From Lathyrus oleraceus (lineage: Eukaryota; Streptophyta; Magnoliopsida; Fabales; Fabaceae), in contig NC_066581.1 in the NCBI RefSeq assembly GCF_024323335.1, forward strand, positions 350,118,409 to 350,182,408: a stretch of DNA of 64,000 nucleotides, in the 5' to 3' direction. A model generated the notes under the pieces. That model ran no database searches. It was given only the letters and a program-made list of their open reading frames with translations, and was not told the origin of the DNA. This document shows positions 31,916-42,140 of this stretch, one piece after another. How positions within the stretch are numbered: the first letter of the stretch is position 1; each line of letters starts with the position of its first letter. The translations under genes and the position numbers were made by a program.

Positions 31916-34637
31916 CTAATCATTTATCGCTTGCTTGTAATAACGTTTTGAATTCTTATGAGGATTGTGGGCTTAGAAAATTGGGTCATCCAAACTCTTA
32001 TGTTTTGTCTCATTGATGTAAAACTGGTTTGTTGGGAAATAAAAATGTTATTTCTAATGCCTCTATTTCATGTTCTGTTTGCAAATTGGCTAAAAGTAAA
32101 TCACTTCCTTTTTTGTTTGATGCTCACCGTGCCTCCACTTGTTTTGAGATTATTCATATTGATGTATGTGGAATGTCTCCTATAGTTTCTCATGCTCACT
32201 ATAAATATTTTGTCATATCTATCGATGATTATAGTCGTTTTACTTGGATATATCTTCTCCGTTCTAAATCTGAAATATTTTATATGTTTAAGAAATTTTT
32301 GACATATGTTGAAACTTAATTTCAAGCAAGTGTTAAAAATTTTCTCTCTGACTCTGGTGGTGAGTACATGTCTCATGAGTTTTAGAAATACCTTCAACAA
32401 AAAGGCATCTTGTCTCAACAATCTTGTCCCAATACTCCTCAACAAAATGGCATGGCAGAACGTAAGAATCATCATATTCTTGATGTAACACGCACCTTAC
32501 TTCTCCAAGATTTTGTACCATCCCAATTTTGGGTGGAGGCTCTTCCCACACATGTCTTCTTGATCAATCGTCTTCCTTCTACGGTTATTGATCTTGATTC
32601 TCCTTTCTTTTGTTTTTATAAAATTCATCCTGATTATAGTGCTTTACATACTTTTGTGTGTGTGTGTGTTTTGTTCACTTACCTCCATTTGAAAGGCATA
32701 AGCTTGGAGCACAGTCAGTTCAATGTGCATTTATGGGATATAGTAACTCTTATAAGGTATTTGTGTGTTATGATGTCACTAACCATCATTTTCGCATTTC
32801 TAGGAATGTGACATTTTTTGATAATCAGTTTATGTATCCTTGTGTTTCTCCTGCCATTAATGATATTGTTACTCTTCATAAGTTTTCTATTATGCCTCAA
32901 TCTATAGAACGTTATAAACCAGGTCATGTATATGTCAGAAAACACAGACAGGAGGTTCCTACACCCTTTTCCCGATGCTGAACCGCCACCTGATCCTATA
33001 CCAGTTGAAACACGATGTTCTGGTTGAATATCTTAAGCACCGGATAGATATTCACCAGACAAGTATGATTCCTCACATACTTCTTTGACTACCACACTCT
33101 CTAGCATATCTATTCCTACTTACTACTCACAAGCTATTAAAGATGTGCGATGGATAAAAGCAATGAATGAAGAGCTTCAAGCTCTGCAAGGGAATTTCAT
33201 ATGGGATATTATCTCTTGTCCTCCTGAAGTCAAACCTAAAGGTTGCAAATGGGTGTATTCTATGAAATTGAACTCTGATGGGTCCCTCAACCGTTACAAG
33301 GCTCGTTTGGTTGCTTTAGAAAACAAGCATGAATAAGGAATTGATTATGATGAGAAATTTGCACCGGTTGCCAAAATGACAATTGTTCACACGATCATCT
33401 CTATAGCTACTTCTAGTGGGTGGTCTATTCATAAAATGGATGTGAATAATGCTTTTCTTCATGGTGACATGACAAAAGATAATTATATGACTCCGCCTCA
33501 AGGTTTATTCTCTTCATCTAAAGGCGTGTGCAAGCTCAAACACTCCTTATATGGTTTGAAATAGGCACCTAGAGCATGGTATGAGAAATTTCGCTCCACT
33601 CGACTTAGGTTCTCCTTTACTCATAGTCATTATGATTCCTCTTTGTTTGTTCATAACACATCTACGAGTACTGTTCTGCTTCTTTTATATGTTGATGATA
33701 TGATTATTATTGGTTCTGATCATGCTTTCATGCAGCGACTAAAGCAACAGTTACATACCTCATCTCACAGGAAAGATTTGGGTAATCTACATTATTTTCT
33801 TGGTCTTTAGGTTCATTCTACCCTTCCTCCATCAGCACAAGTATGCCACATATTTGATTTCTATGGTTGGTCTCTAATAAGCTAATCCAGTGGATACCCC
33901 TCTTGAGGTTAATGTTAAATATCATCATGATGATGGTGATCTTTTGCCCGATCCTTTATTCTATCAACATATTGTGGGTAACCTGAATTACTTGAATATT
34001 ACTCGTCCTGACATATCTTTTGTTGTTCAACAAGTAAGTCAGTTCATGCGTTCTCCTCGGCATCTTCATTTGGCAGCGATTCATCGTATAATTCTCTATT
34101 TTAAAGGCACCCCTCATCGTGGTCTATTTTTTCCCACTGGAATAACTCCCATGTTGAGTGCTTATAGTGATGCAGATTGGACCAGGTGCCCTGACACTCG
34201 TTGATCTGTCATTGGTTGATGCATGTTTCTTGGTTCTTCGTTGATGTCATGGAAAAGTAAGAAGCAAGCAAGAGTCTCTAAATCCTCTACTGAATCTGAG
34301 TATCGCTCCATGTCTGCTGCCTGCTCGAAAATTATTTGGCTACGTGGTCTTTTAGCTGAACTTGGATTCCTCAAACAGAGCCTACATCACTTTATGTCGA
34401 CAATACAAGTGACATCCAGATTGTTGCGAATCCCGTCTTTCATGAACGCACAAAACATATCAAAGTCTATTGTCATTCAATATGTGATGCCTATGATGAC
34501 TGACTTATAGCACTTCCTCACATCAGTACTCAACTTCAAGTTGCATATATTATTATCAAAGTTGTTCCACGACCACGTCATTAGTTTCTTGTTAGCAAAT
34601 TGTTGCTTATTGACCCGCCACATCAATTTGAGGGGGA
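31916..34637 (+). pseudogene. copia-2 integrase-RT-RNase H, second copy
   Basis: Duplicates 11385-13486 up to 34017 and then continues with the rest of RT and RNase H: YSDADWTRCPDTR, SWKSKKQARVSKSSTESEYRS. Near 34380 the frame shifts. Stops occur at about 34202 and 34217 (TGA, likely from Arg/Trp codons) and at the same sites as copy 1. A purine-rich GAGGGGGATG ends the gene. This is the authentic copia-2 3' half, non-functional. Confidence 0.9.
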
Positions 34638-34797
34638 TGTTAATAGGAATTGATCTTATTCTTTATTGTAAATTATTTACTTTTCTATAATAGATTAGAT
34701 AAAATATGCAATAGAATATTTGTCATTATAATTTGTAATCACCTGTAATTATCAATTCTATTATATATAGCACGGAATGCAATAGAGAAAGGCATCA
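34638..34797 (+). repeat. Probable copia-2 3' LTR
   Basis: Begins TGTTAATAGG immediately after a polypurine tract and has a TATATATAG box near 34763. The end is uncertain (GGCATCA at 34797 assumed), because no 5' partner is in the window. Confidence 0.5.
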
Positions 34798-34989
34798 AGT
34801 CAAAATTAAGGACACTACTGCATTTTTTTAGTGAGGGGGCATTTACAATTAAGTTTCAATTATTTGGTTCTCTCATCTATTTTTATGAGTTTAATATCAA
34901 AACATTTTTAACATGATTAGTCAATATCCAAATCATGAAAGTATATATTGGTTTAGGCAACACTCTTCTATTTGTTTATTTATCTATTT

Positions 34990-34998
34990 TCTTTCTGT
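34990..34998. repeat. MULE target-site duplication, left
   Basis: TCTTTCTGT, repeated exactly at 43007-43015. A duplication of 9 bp is standard for Mutator-like elements. The 192 bp before it (34798-34989) hold nothing recognisable. Confidence 0.8.
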
Positions 34999-35373
34999 GA
35001 TTTTTTTTTTTTAAATATCCAGAATTTTTAAAAAAATTTCAAAATTAACCATTTTTTCAAAAATATTACACAAATGGGCAAAATTTGCCCTAAATGTGTA
35101 CATAGGCGCCACCCTAGTTGGCGCCTACCCTTAATGGGTAGGGCAAGTCGCCACTAGGAGTGGCGCCTACACCCATTCCCAATTTTTTTTCTTTTCTTTT
35201 TAACATGTTTTATTTTATTTTTTTTAATTTTTTTTTTAAATATTAGATATTTGATAAATATATTTTTTTTTATAAATTATATTAATTTATATTAATACTT
35301 ATATATAAATAAAATTATTACAAGATATATATATATATTAATTTATATATATATAATTTATATATATATATTA

Positions 35374-35429
<56 letters not shown>

Positions 35430-35495
35430 TTAATTTATAAACAATTAATATTATACACATGTAAATTAATATATATAAATATTTATTTACAAGAT
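34999..35495 (+). repeat. MULE left TIR
   Basis: Inverted copy of 42516-43006. It contains three adjacent GC-rich inverted repeats in otherwise AT-rich DNA: TAGGCGCCA/TGGCGCCTA (35103-35127), CTACCC/GGGTAG (35125-35141) and CGCCACT/AGTGGCG (35149-35165). Further in lie (TA)n runs. Possible transposase-binding region. Confidence 0.88.
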
Positions 35496-35600
35496 ATAAA
35501 TAAAATAAAATTTATATTAACACATATATATAAATAAAATGAATATTATACACATGTAAATTTATATTAACACATATATATATAAATAAAATTTTTTACA

Positions 35601-35642
<42 letters not shown>

Positions 35643-35654
35643 ATATATATATTA

Positions 35655-35714
<60 letters not shown>

Positions 35715-35802
35715 TTAATTTATAAGTAATTAATATTATTTGTAAATTTTTGGAAAAAAAATTAATTTATATACGTGTAAATAAATATTTATACACATGT
35801 AA

Positions 35803-35880
<78 letters not shown>

Positions 35881-36229
35881 ATATGATAGACAATATTTTT
35901 AAAGATAAAGATAAAGATATAAAGATAATAAACAGAAAATATTTTTATTTAAATAATAGACAAGACAAATATTACAAAGATATGATTAATCACATATGAT
36001 GCGGTCCCTGGTACGATCCGCACGGGGGAGGTCTAGTTACTCGCCTAGACGGTTCACATGGTGGTGGTGCTTCCCTATTACCACCCCTTGCCCTAACGCG
36101 TCCCCTTGCCGTTTGCCGTTGTGGTTGGATCGAAGTCCCTTCAGTGCTGTAGGAAAGACGGGTCCCCTCTGCGCCCTCAAAGCTTTGTCTCGGTGGGACA
36201 AACTGACTACTGTTGGGTGCGCCCTCGAA
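35496..36229. other. Subterminal TA-repeat block and spacer
   Basis: Long (TA)n tracts at about 35605-35720 and 35810-35877, alternating with partial direct copies of TIR-internal sequence (ACACATGTAAATTAATATAT). From 36000 on, composition is more GC-balanced and forms the 3' flank of the mobile-domain gene. The plus-strand ORF near 36000 is not supported. Confidence 0.6.
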
Positions 36230-37435
36230 TTATGGTCTTTGGTAGTTTAGGGTTGAATCGGGTTGGCCAAAGTGTAGTGTTTGTTGTGGTGTGTAGTAGT
36301 CCTGTTGGTAGTCCTCTTGTATACCCGTGTCGGGGCTAGGTGGAGGACTGGAAGAGCTCGGGACATTGTCGTGATGAAAGTGTTGGGATTGGTGGAAGTG
36401 AGGGGATTGATATTGTGGTAGGTGTTGGGACTGTTGATGGTGGTGGGAATGTTGAGTTTATTGTTGGTAGTCTTCATGGTATTGGGGTTGAGTTTGTGGT
36501 ATGTATTGTTGATTTGGTTGGGGGGTGGACATGTGTTGTGGTGGTTGTTGTTGGTAATATGGTGGTGGTGGTTGTTGTTGGTAATAAGGTGGTGGTGGTT
36601 GTTGTTGGTAAAATGGTGGTGGTGGTTGTTGTTGGTAATAAGGTGGTGGTTGTTGTTGTTGGGAATACTGTGGTGGTTGTTGTTGTTGGGAATACTGTGG
36701 TGGTTGTTGTTATTGGAAATATGGCTGTTGCATCCGGGGATCGTCCAAATAGAACGGGTCAGACACAATCATTTCTGGATTTGTATTTGCTCTATACCAA
36801 TCCACATATTCCCTTGTCGGCTTCATTTCGTTGGGCGCCACCGGAAATTGTAGAACATAGTGGGCACGGTCTTTCCACATTTTACGAAACTCCTTAGCAA
36901 ATTCCTTCCAATTTTGGGCATACCACTGGTGGCTGACTTTTTTTAGATGCCAAGGTTCCATAGACATTGGGGGGCCTGGGATTTCTTGATGCATTCCGAA
37001 TTGAAGCTTGACACGGTCACTTTGGTGCATCTCCACAGTGGTGAACCGCATTATGGCCGTTTTTGCTGTCCAAACAGCTGCATCTTCGGGGTTGGGTTGA
37101 TGTTCCAATCCCAAATATGGCCTCCAAATAAACTGCAAAGAAAAAAGTAAATATGTTATTTATCAATTGTGGCATTTACGACATGCATAACATGACCGAA
37201 ACCCGCACGTTGTATGTAAGGTACGCACCATGGGTCTGGATAAGGCATTGGGTGTGAACGTTGACGAAATTTCTTGGGATCCTTTAAAAACAAACAATAT
37301 AAACAATCATTAGATTGGACTTTTAAAAAACTAATTACAAACATATGAAAGAGGCGATGTTCAAGAAAAACTTACGAATGAGGCAATGTTTGCCCTAGTG
37401 CCTCTGTGTTCTTGGCCCATGGTAAGAAGAGACAT
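36230..37435 (-). pseudogene. Plant mobile domain (PMD/MAIN-like) gene in MULE, decayed
   Basis: Minus-strand gene with exon 1 at 37435-37376 (MSLLTMGQEHRGTRANIASF), donor GTAAG, acceptor TTTAAAG, exon 2 at 37281 to about 37165 (DPKKFRQRSHPMPYPDPWCV...AGFGHVMHVVNATIDK), then exon 3 at 37132-36230. Exon 3 starts with FIWRPYLGL and has the PMD-C-like end (VEMHQSDRVKLQFGMHQEIP) followed by a long Q/P/Y tail with YQQQQPP repeats. No donor follows exon 2 and the middle of the domain is absent, so an internal deletion is likely. Two in-frame TAA codons (36710-36712, 36458-36460) sit in the Gln-rich tail. PMD proteins (MAIN/MAIL family) act in plant genome maintenance and silencing and are often found in MULEs. 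The long minus ORF near 36247 with NNNNHH repeats is a shadow of this tail. Confidence 0.75.
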
Positions 37436-37534
37436 GACTGCAATGTAGAACGAAGTGGGGTGGATGAGAAGTTTCGCCGGAGTTCTCTGAATAAAAGTGT
37501 TAGTGGTTGATGAAAACTTGCAAGAATGACCCTC

Positions 37535-37542
37535 TATTTATA
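37535..37542 (-). promoter_or_regulatory. TATA box of the PMD gene
   Basis: TATAAATA on the minus strand, 100 bp upstream of the ATG at 37435. Confidence 0.55.
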
Positions 37543-37607
37543 CTCGTTTTCAAGTAGACTGAATATGCAAAAATGTGACAAGTGTAAGGCATGCGTGGTA
37601 GTGTTGG

Positions 37608-38420
37608 CATGCATTGGTAGTGTTGGCATGCATTGGTGCAGACTAGGTGGGAGTTGTCTTGTCTTGGGGAAGACTTGGTGGAATCTGATGATGCAAAGGT
37701 GGGACACGTGGAAGGCATGCGTGGGAATCTTGCAGAATAGGTGCAGGCTAGGTGGTAGTGTTGGCATGCATTGGTGCAGACTAGGTGGGAGTTGTCTTGT
37801 CTTGGGGAAGACTTGGTGGAATATGATGATGCAAAGGTGGGACACGTGGAAGGCATGCGTGGGAATCTTGCAGAATAGGTGCAGGCTAGGTGGTAGTGTT
37901 GGCATGCATTGGTGCAGACTAGGTGGGAGTTGTCTTGTCTTGGGGAAGACTTGGTGGAATCTGATGATGCAAAGGTGGGACACGTGGAAGGCATGCGTGG
38001 GAATCTTGCAGAATAGGTGCAGGCTAGGTGGTAGTGTTGGCATGCATTGGTGCAGACTAGGTGGGAGTTGTCTTGTCTTGGGGAAGACTTGGTGGAATCT
38101 GATGATGCAAAACTTGGACACGTGGAAGGCATGCGTGGGAATCTTGCAGAATAGATGCAGGCTAGGTGGTAGTGTTGGCATGCATTGGTGCAGACTAGGT
38201 GGGAGTTGTCTTGTCTTGGGGAAGACTTGGTGGAATCTGATGATGCAAAACTTGGACACGTGGAAGGCATGCGTGGGAATCTTGCAGAATAGGTGCAGGC
38301 TAGGTGGTAGTGTTGGCATGCATTGGTGCAGACTAGGTGGGAGTTGTCTTGTCTTGGGGAAGACTTGGTGGAATCTGATGATGCAAAACTTGGACACGTG
38401 GAAGGCATGCGTGGGAATAT
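37608..38420. repeat. 138-bp tandem array, six units, each with a G-box
   Basis: GACTAGGTGGGAG recurs at 37641, 37779, 37917, 38055, 38193 and 38331; the last unit is truncated. Units 1-3 carry AAAGGTGGGACAC and units 4-6 AAAACTTGGACAC, so the array grew in blocks. Each unit has CACGTG (first at 37705) and GCATGCA. Because 138 is a multiple of three, long ORFs of about 300 codons appear on both strands; these are artefacts. It lies between the divergent PMD and transposase promoters. Confidence 0.92.
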
Positions 38421-38749
38421 TGTTTAAAATAAATAATCAGGTTGTTTAAAATAAATAATTAAGCTTAAATAAAATTGAATAAATGAGGTTGTTTAAAATA
38501 ATCAGGCATGCGTGGGAATATTATTTAAAATAATTAATCAGGTTGTTTAAACACATAATGGAAAAAAGAGGTAGTTTAGTATTGGAAGTGTGATATTCAG
38601 TATTGGAAGTTCAAGAAGTTTAAGTTTTTGGTGCAAGCAAAGCTAGAGCTGAGACTAAGTTCAGACTATGTGGAGAATACATTTGATGGATAGGCAGTAG
38701 ACGTGTCAAAATTATTACATGCATGCAGTTCCACCTTGCCTGCAAGATT

Positions 38750-38869
38750 CTTGCATGCTTTACACGTGTCCAAGTTTTGCATGCGTTGCTCTTGGGGAAG
38801 GCTTGGTTTCTTGCATGCTTTACACGTGTCCAAGTTTTGCATGCGTTGCTCTTGGGGAAGGCTTGGTTG
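38750..38869. repeat. 60-bp direct duplication with two G-boxes
   Basis: Two exact-looking copies (TTGCATGCTTTACACGTGTC at 38751 and 38811), each with CACGTG (38763, 38823). They are just upstream of the transposase TATA box. Confidence 0.88.
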
Positions 38870-38905
38870 AAGACATGCATGCAGAGATGTGTCGGAATCT
38901 TGCAG

Positions 38906-38913
38906 TATAAATA
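38906..38913 (+). promoter_or_regulatory. TATA box of the MULE transposase
   Basis: TATAAATA, about 190 bp before the ATG at 39103, at the edge of the G-box cluster. Confidence 0.6.
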
Positions 38914-38931
38914 TGCACACACATTTTCACA

Positions 38932-39098
38932 AAGGTATTCACAATATCTTCACAGCAATCTTCACAAAACCTTCACAATATCATCACAAAACCTTCACAA
39001 AACCATCACAATATCATCACAAAACCCTCACAAAACCTTCACAAAACCTTCACAAAACCTTCACAAAACCTTCACAAAACCTTCACAATATCTTCACA
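38932..39098 (+). repeat. Short tandem repeat in transposase 5' UTR
   Basis: About fifteen copies of an 11-12-bp unit CTTCACAAAAC / CATCACAATAT. G-poor and probably unstructured leader. The ORFs across it (38723, 38889) are repeat artefacts. Confidence 0.85.
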
Positions 39099-39102
39099 AA
39101 AC

Positions 39103-41496
39103 ATGGCATCTTCATCACAATACAAAATCAAAGCTCACGTCAATGGTGAGACTTATGAATGTGATATGTCTGGCTTCCTATTTAGAAACACCGAATGCAC
39201 TCGTTTTTGTCTAAATAGAGGAGCTGACTTCTCTTACCTGAAAAGGAAGATTGAGTCCAAACTAAGACAACCCGTGTCCCAAATTTTTTATCAACAACCT
39301 TTTTTTTCAGAAAACAACTCTGTCAAGTTTTATAAGTCATTGATTCAAAATGACATGGAGACACAATACATGCTTCGTAACCATGAGTACTTTGGTTACG
39401 AATACATAGTGTTGTACATTGTGTTGGAACAACCTCAACCAACTCAGAATATTCAATCACAGGTTATTGATCCTGTGATTGATGATGAACAAGATGTTGA
39501 GCACCACGTTGAAGACGATGTGGTTGATGATGCTGAAGACGTGGTTGATGACTTGGTGAACCGTCATTCTGAAGACGAAGACCAAGCTCAAATACCTATA
39601 GCGCAACGCTACTCACCGCCTGCGCACTTCACAACACTTAACTTGGGCGAGGATGAGCCCTCATCAGATATGTTCTACAACCCATATATGAGGTCTGATG
39701 AGGACTTAAAGAAGGGTGACCAATTTCGGACCAAGGAAGAGTGTCTGTTAGCAATAAAGAACTGGCACTTGAAAAATTGTGTTGACTACGATGTTATCAA
39801 ATCAAATCTGGAAAGATACGTTATTGTATGCAAAAATCCGGAGTGTGGGTATAGGTTGATGGCATCGTACAAGAAGAAACATAATGCGTGGGTGATAGGG
39901 TCCATATCTCATGCTCACATTTGCGTCAACACCAACATGGCACAGGATCATCGCAAACTTAGCCATGATATGATCTGCCATTCCATATTACCTCTAGTTG
40001 AGGCTGACCCGTCACTGAAGGTCAAAACAATTATCTCCCATTGTGTGGCTGTTTTCAAATATACACCGTCATACAGAAAGGCTTGGTTAGCGAAAACCAA
40101 GGCAATTGAACTGGTATACGGTAACTGGGAGGAATCATACAAACAACTACCACGCTACCTGGCTGCACAACGATTGTACTCACCTGGGACGGTTACTATA
40201 ATGGAGACCTTGCCTGCACAATCCCCTGACGGAACTCGTCTAGAAGGTAATGGAATTTTCCATAGACTTTTCTGGGCATTCCGTCCCTGCATCATCGGGT
40301 TCACATTCTGCAAACCACTTGTTCAAGTCGATGGAACTTGGCTGTATGGGAAATACAAAGGATCGTTACTGATGGCGGTCGCACAAGATGGCAATTCTAA
40401 TATTTTCCCAATAGCCTTTGCATTGGTAGAAGGAGAAACGGCTGCTGCTTGGAGTTTCTTCCTTAAAAATCTCCGAACGCACGTGACTCCACAAGCTGGC
40501 ATCTGTGTGATTTCTGACAGGCACGCTTCAATAGACAGTGCATACAATAATCCAGCAAATGGTTGGCATGACCCCCCGTCTACCCATGTTTACTGCATCA
40601 GGCATATTGCTCAAAATTTTATGCGGGAGTTCAAGGATAACTTCTTGAAGCAACATTTGATAAACGCGGGGTATGCATTAAACCAACCTGGATTCCAATA
40701 CTACCGCCGAGAAATATTGTTGGCAAATTCTGATGCAGGGAGGTGGATCGATAATATCGATAGAGCGAAGTGGACTAGATCATACGACGATGGGGTGAGG
40801 TGGGGCCACATGACAACAAATCTTGTGGAATCAATGAACGACGTGTTTAAGGGCATACGTAACCTCCCGGTAACCGCATTGGTGAGTGCGACCTATTTTC
40901 GGATGGCAACGTTGTTCGTAACAAGAGGCAGGCGCTGGAATGAAGTGTTGCAGACGAGTCAAGTATATAGTGATGCCTGCATGAAGTTTATGAGGCAGGA
41001 ATCTGCCAAAGCCAGCAGCCATCGGGTTACGGAATTCGACCGCCATGGCCACACTTTTAGTGTCAAGGAAACAATTGACCACAACCAAGGGCTGCCCAGA
41101 CAAGAGTATAGGGTCCTAATACCAGACCGTTGGTGCGACTGTGGTCAATTTCAGGCCTATCGTATGCCTTGTTCCCATGTCATTGCAGCGTGTTCACACA
41201 GCCACTTCGATGCATTATCGCTAGTGTCTCCAATCTACAAAGTTGCAACATTGCTCAATGTATACGACAATCCCTTTCCGGTGGTAGCATTGGAGGCGTA
41301 TTGGCCAGAGTATGACGGGGAAATTGTTTGGCACAACGAATCGATGCGGCGGAATAAAAGTGGTCGCCCAAATAGCAGGCGCATTAGAACTGAAATGGAC
41401 GTCGCAGAGAAAATGCAGAGGAAGTGTAGCATATGTAGACAACTAGGGCATAATAAGAACAAATGTCCATATCGTGGATCTAGTTCCACAACTTAG
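39103..41496 (+). CDS. MuDR-type (MULE) transposase, intact, 797 aa
   Basis: A single uninterrupted frame from ATG 39103, within the usual size range of MURA-like proteins. It has an N-terminal ubiquitin-like/PB1-like region, an acidic stretch (residues ~125-165), a MuDR zinc-binding DNA-binding domain (FRTKEECLLAIKNWHLKN...CKNPECGYRLMAS), and the MULE catalytic core with D410 (VQVDGTW), D472 (VISDRHA), CIRH and E576 (NLVESMND). A SWIM zinc finger (CDCGQFQAYRMPCSHVIAAC from ~678) and a C-terminal knuckle CSICRQLGHNKNKC (~775) follow. It should bind the TIRs and cut and paste the element in the nucleus. The ATG follows a leader of CTTCACAAAAC repeats and a TATA box at 38906. All catalytic residues are present, so activity is plausible. 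Confidence 0.93.
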   Translation: MASSSQYKIKAHVNGETYECDMSGFLFRNTECTRFCLNRGADFSYLKRKIESKLRQPVSQIFYQQPFFSENNSVKFYKSLIQNDMETQYMLRNHEYFGYEYIVLYIVLEQPQPTQNIQSQVIDPVIDDEQDVEHHVEDDVVDDAEDVVDDLVNRHSEDEDQAQIPIAQRYSPPAHFTTLNLGEDEPSSDMFYNPYMRSDEDLKKGDQFRTKEECLLAIKNWHLKNCVDYDVIKSNLERYVIVCKNPECGYRLMASYKKKHNAWVIGSISHAHICVNTNMAQDHRKLSHDMICHSILPLVEADPSLKVKTIISHCVAVFKYTPSYRKAWLAKTKAIELVYGNWEESYKQLPRYLAAQRLYSPGTVTIMETLPAQSPDGTRLEGNGIFHRLFWAFRPCIIGFTFCKPLVQVDGTWLYGKYKGSLLMAVAQDGNSNIFPIAFALVEGETAAAWSFFLKNLRTHVTPQAGICVISDRHASIDSAYNNPANGWHDPPSTHVYCIRHIAQNFMREFKDNFLKQHLINAGYALNQPGFQYYRREILLANSDAGRWIDNIDRAKWTRSYDDGVRWGHMTTNLVESMNDVFKGIRNLPVTALVSATYFRMATLFVTRGRRWNEVLQTSQVYSDACMKFMRQESAKASSHRVTEFDRHGHTFSVKETIDHNQGLPRQEYRVLIPDRWCDCGQFQAYRMPCSHVIAACSHSHFDALSLVSPIYKVATLLNVYDNPFPVVALEAYWPEYDGEIVWHNESMRRNKSGRPNSRRIRTEMDVAEKMQRKCSICRQLGHNKNKCPYRGSSSTT

Positions 41497-41721
41497 TTTT
41501 CATTTTCATAAATCTGTGTACCAATGCTGTTTATCATTAAAGTTTACTTTTTATTCCAAATAGAAGATGACACTTGAACAACAAACACAAACATCTAACA
41601 TTACAACACCAATTACCTGAGAAACAAAAACAAACACTAGAACAAAAACAAGTACTAAAACAAGAACAAGTACTAGAACAATAACAAATACAACAACAAC
41701 ATGACAGACAACCATTAAAAT
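41497..41721. other. Convergent 3' intergenic region in MULE
   Basis: 225 bp between the two stop codons, with an A/C-rich run of AACAAAAAC/ACAAGTACTA units (41575-41700). It is likely to hold both 3' ends. Confidence 0.5.
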
Positions 41722-42075
41722 CTAAGAAATTACAACAGTTAACACTATATCGTCTGATCCATGCATCATTTGGATGCAATCAATGTCGCTTTCAACTTCA
41801 ACCCACCAACGTATTGTTTCTCCAGTTTCAAATGAGAACCTTGTTCTAAGCCTCTGAATCCTTCTTATGACTTCACCAGGTTGGTAATCTCCCTCTAACC
41901 AAGACATCAAGGACCTTTTTAGTTGGTCCAACGAACGGATGTTCCAAAACTTCATCTCCATTGGGGGTTTCAAAGGCGAAAAAATAACATGCCCATCCCT
42001 TTTTAAGATTACTTGTTCAGGATCCGGGCGCCTTGATGATGTTCGCTGCCATGACGACGGTCTTGGAGATGCCAT
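41722..42075 (-). CDS. MULE-borne 117-aa protein of unknown function
   Basis: Starts at ATG 42075 (MASPRPSSWQRTSSRRPDPE); an in-frame extension to 42138 is upstream of the probable mRNA start and ignored. It is compact, basic at the N terminus, with FWNIRSLDQLKRSLMSWLEG, an Arg-rich RRIQRLRTRF helix, and an acidic Trp-containing end (WWVEVESDID). I do not recognise a family. No signal peptide, membrane segment or Cys cluster. It has a TATA box 66 bp upstream and lies convergent to the transposase, as mudrB does to mudrA in maize MuDR; no sequence relation to mudrB is claimed. The intact frame, own promoter and position make it a likely real gene. Confidence 0.65.
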   Translation of the reverse strand: MASPRPSSWQRTSSRRPDPEQVILKRDGHVIFSPLKPPMEMKFWNIRSLDQLKRSLMSWLEGDYQPGEVIRRIQRLRTRFSFETGETIRWWVEVESDIDCIQMMHGSDDIVLTVVIS

Positions 42076-42140
42076 GAACTCAACTTGATAGAGAAAGTGA
42101 TAAGAAATAGTGGTGAAGCAAATGCAAGGAAATAACACTT

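Larger units (their letters stand above)
5051..34797 (+). mobile_element. copia-2: old copia element, host of two nested insertions
   Basis: Pieces of one decayed Ty1/copia element are spread over this interval: gag-protease (5056-6383), integrase-RT copy 1 (11385-13486), integrase-RT-RNase H copy 2 (31916-34637) and a probable 3' LTR (34638-34797). It is interrupted by copia-1 near its 5' end and by the Ogre-like element between protease and integrase. The reading frame of 5056-6383 continues sensibly at 11385 and at 31916, with CTAAT at all three junctions. The integrase-RT part is therefore present twice. Confidence 0.85.

Noticed and set aside
36247..36897. Long plus and minus ORFs rich in Val/Gly or Asn/His
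   Set aside because: Off-frame readings of the Q/P/Y-coding tail of the minus-strand PMD gene.
37500..38449. Three ~290-307-aa ORFs on both strands
   Set aside because: They are produced by a 138-bp tandem array whose unit length is a multiple of three. The repeats are non-coding promoter-region DNA.
38723..39214. Upstream ORFs overlapping the MULE transposase start
   Set aside because: They consist of the 11-12-bp leader repeat and the 60-bp duplication, in frames other than that of the transposase.
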